Shown here in pieces: positions 57,375 through 64,000 of a DNA stretch of 64,000 nt. The notes beneath the pieces were generated by a model. The model was not told where the DNA came from. It worked only from the letters and a program-made list of their open reading frames with translations, and did not search any database. The first letter of the stretch is position 1. Each line of letters begins with the position of its first letter. The stretch comes from Ciona intestinalis (Eukaryota > Chordata > Ascidiacea > Phlebobranchia > Cionidae). The stretch spans positions 115,644 through 179,643 of the forward strand of contig NC_020167.2 of assembly GCF_000224145.3 (NCBI RefSeq), in the 5' to 3' direction. The position numbers were made by a program, and so were the translations under genes.

Positions 57375-58345
57375 TATTTTCTATTCTATTCTATGTGGGT
57401 GAGGTCCCGCGGCGTGGCACGCCATGGGCCCTAGGATAATTGACCCATTACCCCAAGACCCGGGGTGCTCCTGCATGGACCTTTCCAGTTTAAGGAGCCT
57501 GGCGCTTCCCCGAAGGTAGGCGACAAGGGCTTTAATGGTGATGAATGGGAGATCTTCCCTTGACAGCTCGGTCAAGTTTAGATGCTCCCGTCTTGCGTTC
57601 GCATATGCTGGACATATGCCAACATAATCCAGTCTGCAAAGTATGGCAGTTCCTGACGAGATCTCGCGCGTGCAAGACGGTTATTTTTCGCGTTCGCGCG
57701 TGCTATCATTAAAATCTGCGTGCAAAGCATGTACATTTTCAAGCCACGTTAGGAAATCTTACTTAATTTAATACGTATTTTTTTCTTTGTTTAATTAATT
57801 GGCGTGCGTAGGACAAATTGTGGCGTGCATAACCGAAAGTCTGTAAAAAAATCGCGCGTGCACCTGCCATACTCTGCAGTCTGGAACATAATGAAAGGAT
57901 GTCTCATCTTCCTCGCCACAGACAGGGTAGATGGGACTCTCACTTTTTTTAAGTTTATGCAGATGACTGGCAAACATGCCATGCCCTGTTATCACTTGAA
58001 GAATGGAACGTAACGTTTGCCTTGGCAGCTTCAGGAGTTGTTCGGAAAAACACCTGCTAATGTTTCTTCTATACTCCTTCGTCTGCCTGCAGCCGTCATG
58101 TTTTGTCCATTCTTCTTGGTGTTTGGCTAGGACCCAAAGAGCCAGATCCGATTTACATCGGCTAGTGGGGATAGGTAAACCTGGCTCTGGGCCATAGAAT
58201 GTGTTACTGGAACCATCACGAGCTAGCTTGTCAGCAAGCTCGTTCCCCAAATGGTCTGAATGACCAGGTATTGAGTATTTGAGTGTAGCCGTACGTGATT
58301 TCCAGTTGCCAGTTGTTGTAAGGCATACCATGTATCACGTACGAT
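57375..58345 (-). mobile_element. LINE 3' end with RNase H-like domain
   Basis: Minus-strand frame of a non-LTR retrotransposon ORF2 end. GHSDHLGNELADKLARDGS is the RNase H core. A Cys/His cluster follows (CGEEDETSFHYVPDC), then after an interruption DYVGICPAYAN, LTELSREDLPF and a stop. The element ends in a short tandem tail (gaatagaatagaa on the minus strand) as in several RNase H-bearing LINE clades (I, R1, Loa type). The RT is missing: a 5'-truncated copy. It is interrupted by an insertion at 57664-57862. Confidence 0.85.
57664..57862. mobile_element. ~190-bp insertion inside the LINE, flanked by an 11-bp repeat
   Basis: TCGCGCGTGCA stands at 57664-57674 and again at 57852-57862, bracketing sequence that breaks the LINE frame. 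It looks like a target-site duplication of a small element. I do not recognise the insert; it also contains further gcgcgtgc/gcgtgc words. Confidence 0.5.
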
Positions 58346-58715
58346 TATGTCGCTTGTAATCAATACTACTGTATTAAACCTTTACAAATTTGCGCAAGAA
58401 TCTGATTTTTCAGACGAAAATCCACGCAAAAAATAAAGTTTCCCATCTAGCCTATACGAGTAACGAGTGCAACCTTGAAGAAAAATTCAGTGGGAAAGAT
58501 GCTTTGTTTTATTATCTAATATACAGAGATTAAAACAAAATCAACAATAAAGTCCCAAATAACACGACATATTTATCGAGCACGACATATTTATCGAGCA
58601 GAATACAGCCCCCAACAGCATGTGCATCCACCATACCCTCCTCTGCTCGTAAACAAAGTCCAAACTCCATTTCTCTATCCGTCTCTAACACAGAGATAAT
58701 ATATATATAGTACAG

Positions 58716-58898
58716 TGAGGTAAAATGGGACACATTTAGCATATATTATTCAATTATCCTGATCGTGTTTCAAACAATAATAACTGTCTGGAGAGTCGTG
58801 TAGATACGGTTTTAGAATTTTTCAATGTTCTTTGTTTACTAGCAAACAAGACGAGAAAATAGAATGATAAGGTGTCCCATATTCTCCACCCTACTACA
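58716..58898. mobile_element. MITE, ~185 bp
   Basis: Ends gtgaggtaaaatgggacaca and gtgtcccatattctccaccctac. The interior (caattatcctgatcgtgttt, ttctttgtttactagcaaac) matches the 6.8 and 60.3 kb copies. Confidence 0.82.
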
Positions 58899-59696
58899 TT
58901 GGTAACTGAATGAATATAGTTGCATTCTATCTACTGCTGCACAGTCATAGATGGCACGATAAACTCATTTGATTGTTTCTTTTTGTATAAAAAGATGGGA
59001 AAATGGGACACTTTGTATAACGAGACTTTTTTATTTTCTGTTTACGTACCTCTATTTAATCATAATCAAAAAGAATGTTATAGAATTATTTGACAGTATT
59101 ATCACGGCTTTATGTGCTCGTTAAGTTATAGTAAAGCCGATAAAATGTTTTATTTGCGAGTGTGAACGGTTAACCTAGTGAATCATAGATTTATAAAAAA
59201 ATATTTAATTTCGTGCAGTTTGATTTAGTCTCATATAAAACTAGTTTTAGTTTTGTTAAAAAAAAGAGATATAAACATTTACAATTCCTAAGCAAACCCT
59301 AAACAGATTTAATGCCCACAAGTACTTTAAATTGAAGGTTCAAACCAACACCAGAAGGAACCCTTCACGAACTTGAGCTCCATGCATCTTAAAGATTAAC
59401 CTATGAAGTCAATGAACATTATTTGAACAATTTGCAAGAAACCAGGCATTATACTTACTTCCCATTTTCCTTTTGGCTTCTTATTTCTTATTTTTATTTT
59501 TTTTTATCTCATGCTTATTTATACTGTGATGTGTATTAACGCAATGAACTTGTTTCTAAATCCTACATAAGTGTGCATTCGAAACTGTTTAGTGTAAACT
59601 TTGATGGAATTTCTTTTTGGGGTTTCCATCTAGCTCCAATCTTTGGATCAATCTTCTTTAAGGCCAACTCCTCCATTGTACGACCGGGTTATGTCC

Positions 59697-59915
59697 TTAA
59701 ACTGTCCCGTCTCACCCTTTGTGTTTTTGAACTTGTAAAATTATATCTGTTTTGCGAATCGCTAAATAACTCCTCGTGTGTTTTAATACATTTTTTGTAG
59801 TCAATTAACAAAGCAATGATAGAACTAATTCGTGGTATCAGCTCAAAATGTATTTTGAATTTGGAAACATTGGGCAACATATGCTTAAATGTCCCATCTT
59901 CCCCCACTGCGCTAT
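59697..59915. mobile_element. MITE, second subfamily
   Basis: Ends ttaaactgtcccgtctcaccc and tcccatcttcccccactgc. It is an inverse relative of 15888-16107. Confidence 0.75.
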
Positions 59916-60278
59916 ATATTTGTGTTCGAGCTTAGTCAACCGCGGTGGTTAAAAGGTTAGTTAAAGTTAAGCCTTTTATAATAGTTTTTTCCACATTTAA
60001 AGCGTGTACGCTTTGGCACACACACACGTGACGAGTCGCCACAACATAAAAAGGATTAATTAAAAGTATTCTAATTAAGATATGTGCTCATTGTTTATAG
60101 CTGTGCTGTCTTGTTAACTCTAAAGTCAGTTGTTTTTTAAAAGGCAACTAGTTTGACTTTCCTTAGTTTTTTGACGTCGCAGCTTATCTCGTTTTCAGCT
60201 TTAAAAAATGGCTTTGTTATGCTTTTCCACGTGAGCAACTTTCATTTTAACACATCAACCATTAATGTGTATGCAACG

Positions 60279-60476
60279 TATAGTAGGGTGGGGGAAGATG
60301 GGACACCTTTAGCACATGATATCAAAATATCCTGATCGTGTTTTAAACAATTAACAACGGTCTATGGAAGTCATGAAGATACGCTTTTAGAATTATGTGT
60401 ATGTTTTTCGCTTACTACTAAATGGGACGACAAAATAGAATGATAAGGTGTCCCATCTTCCCCCGACCTACTATAC
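60279..60476. mobile_element. MITE, best-preserved copy
   Basis: The inverted repeats match almost fully over about 28 bp: left tagtagggtgggggaagatg ggacacct, right the inverse with one or two changes (gtcccatcttcccccgacc). TATA/TA flanks on both sides suggest a TA target duplication, as in Tc1/mariner-type MITEs. Interior AT-rich, no frame. Confidence 0.88.
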
Positions 60477-61460
60477 AATTTCTTCAATTTTTTTCAGATA
60501 GGGAAAGTAGAGTAGAACATATCGGTAACTAAATAGAAGCTTACACCAAAACCGCTGCATTAAAATTAACGGGTATAATCGTAGACCAAACGCCCACGTA
60601 GAAACACGGCAAATTTTATTTATCTTTTCGAATACAGTAACAAAAAATTATTTTAATAGAAGCATGGCTGCTGCTAAACCAACAGCCGTACTTGTATTAA
60701 TGAAATAATACCCGCGTATGCATTATTTTCTATCCCTACATTCGTGGAATCTACCAAACTTGTGAACAGACGGCAAGTTATCAAACCGATGTTTATTTTT
60801 ACTGGATTAACGATCTGCACAAATCTATTTCCAACGGCATGGTAAAAATTTCAGTTGACGAAAAAAAGTTTCAACGATTTATTTTAGTGGAAAATTGTAA
60901 CTTGTTGGTGCACTGGAAAGAAGGCACAAAAAATGTATTTCAAAGAAACCGTATAAAAATCTAAAATTCCGTGTGATATACAAACACATGGAGCAGAATA
61001 CGGAGACACCAGTAAACCTTACTACCTGTATTAGATTCTATATATCGCAATTTAATTAGTTCAAAAACCAAAATGGGTTTTCAGCATATTGATGTGAATA
61101 GTGGGAACTTAACTTGCACCTAGTTTTAAACGTTTTACTTAAATATTTGTCAGGACAATAATTTCAAAAAATTTAACACGATAAAATTTCTCTTACATTA
61201 GAAATTATTTTTAAATGTTATTCTTTGGTAAACACAACCAATTAAATAATTTAGGTAAAGTTTGAAACAAATGTGCAGCTGTTTCCTACTGTATGTAATA
61301 TTTAAAGCATCTGGTTGTTAAGTTTTGTATCATACGCAGATGATTACAAAGACTTTGAAACAGAGGTACACCTTAATGGCTTGTTTGAGCAAATACTTTA
61401 ACGGCAGTATAAAATCTACTGAACTGAGGACTGTTGAATATGTTTAGTTTAACAAGTGAA

Positions 61461-63948
61461 TTACTCTCCGAATGTAAATATTTCATCATGTTCCTCCTCC
61501 GAGGTTGATGTTGTTGCCACATCAGGAACCATCTGGTCATCATAGTAAGGTGTGGAGTACAATGATAATGGGAGTGAGTGTCCACCACTATGTCGACCGA
61601 ATGGAAGTGGATGTTTAATGGCGTGTCTATGGTCACCACCGCTACCTAACGCAACAGCAGAGCGTGGTACATCCCAACAATTACCTGAGAAATTGTTTAA
61701 ATAGTTTAAACAATCAAGTCGTTATCTTTTTACCATTAATTTAAAGGAGCACACATTCAAATAGGGACACACATTCAAAACCTTTTTTGAAAAAGTACAT
61801 ATTATCCATAACTATTCCATATGGATACCTCATTTTTGTTTACTATAAATTCATATAACTAAAAAATGTGTTCTAAAATGAAATTTACGAACCCAATCGT
61901 TTTAACCACGGGTGGTCAAGAATTTCTTGTGATGATAAACGCTCAGACGGATTTTTCTTCAGAAGGCTTCGAATCAAATTTCGAGCTTCAGAAGAAAGAG
62001 TGTCGGGAAGGGAAAAATGGCCTCGGCTGATTTTCACAAACAAAGCTCGGGGATCGGATTCATGGAAGGGATACCGACCAACAAGTCTGTAAGAATGAAC
62101 ATTCGTTAAAATAAAGTAACATTATTATTACCCATTACTGTAGATTTGTAAGAATGTTCGTTTTGGATATTACAGTTAAAATTTACCAAAAGTTGGATTA
62201 TATGTAGTTTAAAAATATCCACGGCGTCAGTAATAACTTTGGCAGTTGGGCTTACTATTTGGGTTAAAGCACTAAGGTTGGAAAGAAACGCTATAAATAT
62301 AAGCGAACTAACTAGGATGAAATACACACCTATTAAACAAATCCACAAAATTGTATGACTACAGTGTCATAAATACGTACAATGTGTAAAGCATAACTCC
62401 AAGACTCCACACATCCGATGCCTTCCCACTATAACCAACACACTGTTTCTTGCTGGGTGCACTTTTAGACAAAGTGTTGGAGCAAGCAAGAACAGCTGAA
62501 CATGATAGAATCTCAGGACTGGCATATGCGGGGCAACCATGCCTAAACAACACGGTACATTAATATTTCATTTTCTTGTAACAAAAAAACATAAACAAAC
62601 AAAAAGTGCAAATCACATTTATTGCTGGTCAGCGGTCGCCTTATAGTGTTTACAACAGATTTGACGGTTGCAAACACACTGATATAAAATATCTTTTGCG
62701 GTTCTTTTAACCAAACTAAAAACTAATGTGAACTATCTGGAAAAACAGTACAAAGAAAAAGGTGTTAAAACTAATTTCAGGACTACCCACCTATCTGTCA
62801 TATTGTCATCATCATCCTCCAGCACACATGCTTCCTCAAGACTCTCAAGCATCAACTCAGTTCTATAAACACAATGTGTGGTTCACAATTGATGTTCAAA
62901 GGAATTGTGTGATTGATAATACCTTTCCATGTCCCGAAAAATAAACTTCCGCAGCTTGAGGTCCCGAAGCACAATATTGTTCTTATGTACGTGTGCAACG
63001 GCAGAAACTACTTGTTTGAACAAAGGAGCAGCTGCAACTTCCTGCAAACGTTGTTTTGACCGAACGTAGCTATGCAAGTTCTCAGCATGAAAACCTAAAA
63101 TAATAATTACTGGGTTTTACCTTGTAATATGGTCGTTTCGCAACATATTTTTTGGTGTTGAAACAGCGGGGTTTATTGTCGCTAATAATTAACGACATTA
63201 TCCTTGTTAAAAAATATGTGCTCATGTTAATATAAAAAAGCAATACAAAGAGCGAAAGGTGGAATCAATGCTTCTATTGCTTTTACCGATAACATTTGCA
63301 TGTTATATAAGTTCACCTATCACTGTTGTCTATAATACATACACGCCAAACCTGTTTTACAGATATATGCGTCTAATTAACAACTATCACCTACATTAAA
63401 CAGTTTTCCCCTATGCTCTCCTATATTATTGTTACTGTTCACATAAATGACCTTTCAAAGGATTTTTAAAATCAAAAACCAATTTTAGATTTTTAGCCAG
63501 CTGAGTTGTCACTTTGTACGATCTCGTTATTAGCAGAAATATACACTGACAATATCTGTCAAAAATGGTGTAAAAATGCATAATGCAAAGTAACTACATC
63601 TGCAGGATAGTTACATTTAAAAATATTTAAACGCACCGAATTAAAGTTATACAACAATTGGTAAACGTGGACACCATATAAAAGTAGTTTGCAATTTAGT
63701 AAATAAAATTTTTATTCCGATGTCCCAACCTGCTTTTACATGGCCTGACTTTAAAAATATAAAATCTGTTTACCAGTCGCTCCTTCTTCTGGAACATTCT
63801 GTTGATTCTGCATAGGAACACCAGGAAGGAAAAACAAGTAAGCATTTGTAGGGCCTACAACAACATCTACCACACTGTTGATATGAGGATGGGGTGCGAC
63901 TCGAAAATACCCATCAACCACTTTCATGTAATCAGCACGCTTGTATAC
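61461..63948 (-). CDS. TRIB: Tribbles pseudokinase (5' end outside window)
   Basis: Minus-strand exons in the window: 63948-63774, 63094-62923, 62862-62791, 62542-62381, 62086-61893 and 61684-61461; about 300 residues to the stop. It has the kinase N-lobe beta strands ([11 protein letters not shown]), HSYVRS, and a catalytic-loop region [12 protein letters not shown] stands where active kinases have DFG (LESLEEAC). [32 protein letters not shown] and PSERL follow. The tail holds the MEK-binding-like ILDHPWL and the COP1-binding motif DQMVPDV. Tribbles proteins recruit the COP1 ubiquitin ligase to targets such as C/EBP and modulate MAPK/AKT signalling. Compared with vertebrate TRIB1-3 there is an extra Cys/Ser-rich insert after SPEIL and a longer His/Gly-rich linker before the COP1 motif. 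The N-terminus is cut off by the window end. Confidence 0.94.
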
Positions 63949-64000
63949 CTGAATGGTAAATTAACAATCAGAATTCAAAAACACGAACTGCTGCTGAGTT

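Larger units (their letters stand above)
58346..61460. other. MITE-rich intergenic region
   Basis: Contains a 19-bp tandem doublet (acgacatatttatcgagc) near 58563, MITEs at 58716-58898, 58990-59290 (one end), 59697-59915 and 60279-60476, and AT-rich unique DNA from 60.5 to 61.4 kb. No exon supported; part of it will be the 3' UTR of the Tribbles gene. Confidence 0.6.

Noticed and set aside
57795-58331. Stand-alone RNase H gene
   Set aside because: It is the 3' part of a LINE ORF2: Cys/His cluster and element tail follow, and the reverse transcriptase is truncated away.

Overview
The window looks like tunicate DNA, most probably Ciona. It is AT-rich, the genes have many short GT-AG introns, the gene set is chordate, and tRNA-derived SINEs and short TA-flanked MITEs are everywhere. 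Two assembly gaps are each flanked by a near-identical duplicated block of about 1.1 and 1.6 kb with sparse SNPs and indels. That is what unmerged haplotypes of a very polymorphic animal give. The species is inferred, not proven.

Layout, left to right. 1-5.7 kb: 3' part of a PDIA6-type protein disulfide isomerase (+), with a candidate mutually exclusive exon pair and one false assembly duplication. 7.3-10.3 kb: an orphan seven-transmembrane receptor-like gene (+); its last exons recur at 12.3-12.8 kb because of a second false duplication. 14.5-20.8 kb: two convergent, paralogous four-transmembrane claudin/PMP22-like genes. 22-23.9 kb: a NAT8-like membrane N-acetyltransferase (+). 24.3-34.6 kb: a large EF-hand/coiled-coil/Rab GTPase of the CRACR2A-RASEF-Rab44 family (-), with a foldback-type element in one intron. 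34.6-38.3 kb: repeat-rich intergenic DNA. 38.3-40.9 kb: a YTHDF m6A reader (+). 42.3-53.2 kb: two tandem lysosomal-type histidine acid phosphatases (-). 53.3-57.0 kb: intronless CWF19L2 and TECR genes (-). 57.4-61.4 kb: a LINE 3' end and MITEs. 61.5-64 kb: a Tribbles pseudokinase (-), 5' end outside the window.

The genes are mostly ordinary housekeeping or signalling genes without one shared pathway: ER folding (PDIA6), very-long-chain fatty-acid elongation (TECR), splicing (CWF19L2), m6A reading (YTHDF), lysosomal hydrolysis (two ACP genes), Ca2+/Rab traffic (CRACR2A-like) and COP1/MAPK scaffolding (TRIB). TECR, CWF19L2 and the upstream ACP gene lie head-to-tail with few or no polyadenylation signals between them, and may form a tunicate operon.

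The most notable non-genic signals are a foldback element with minisatellite-bearing arms and a 9-bp target duplication, a palindromic repeat family carrying a perfect 13-bp Maf recognition element in both copies, and a sharply bounded gene-conversion-like tract over one exon of the two phosphatase paralogs.
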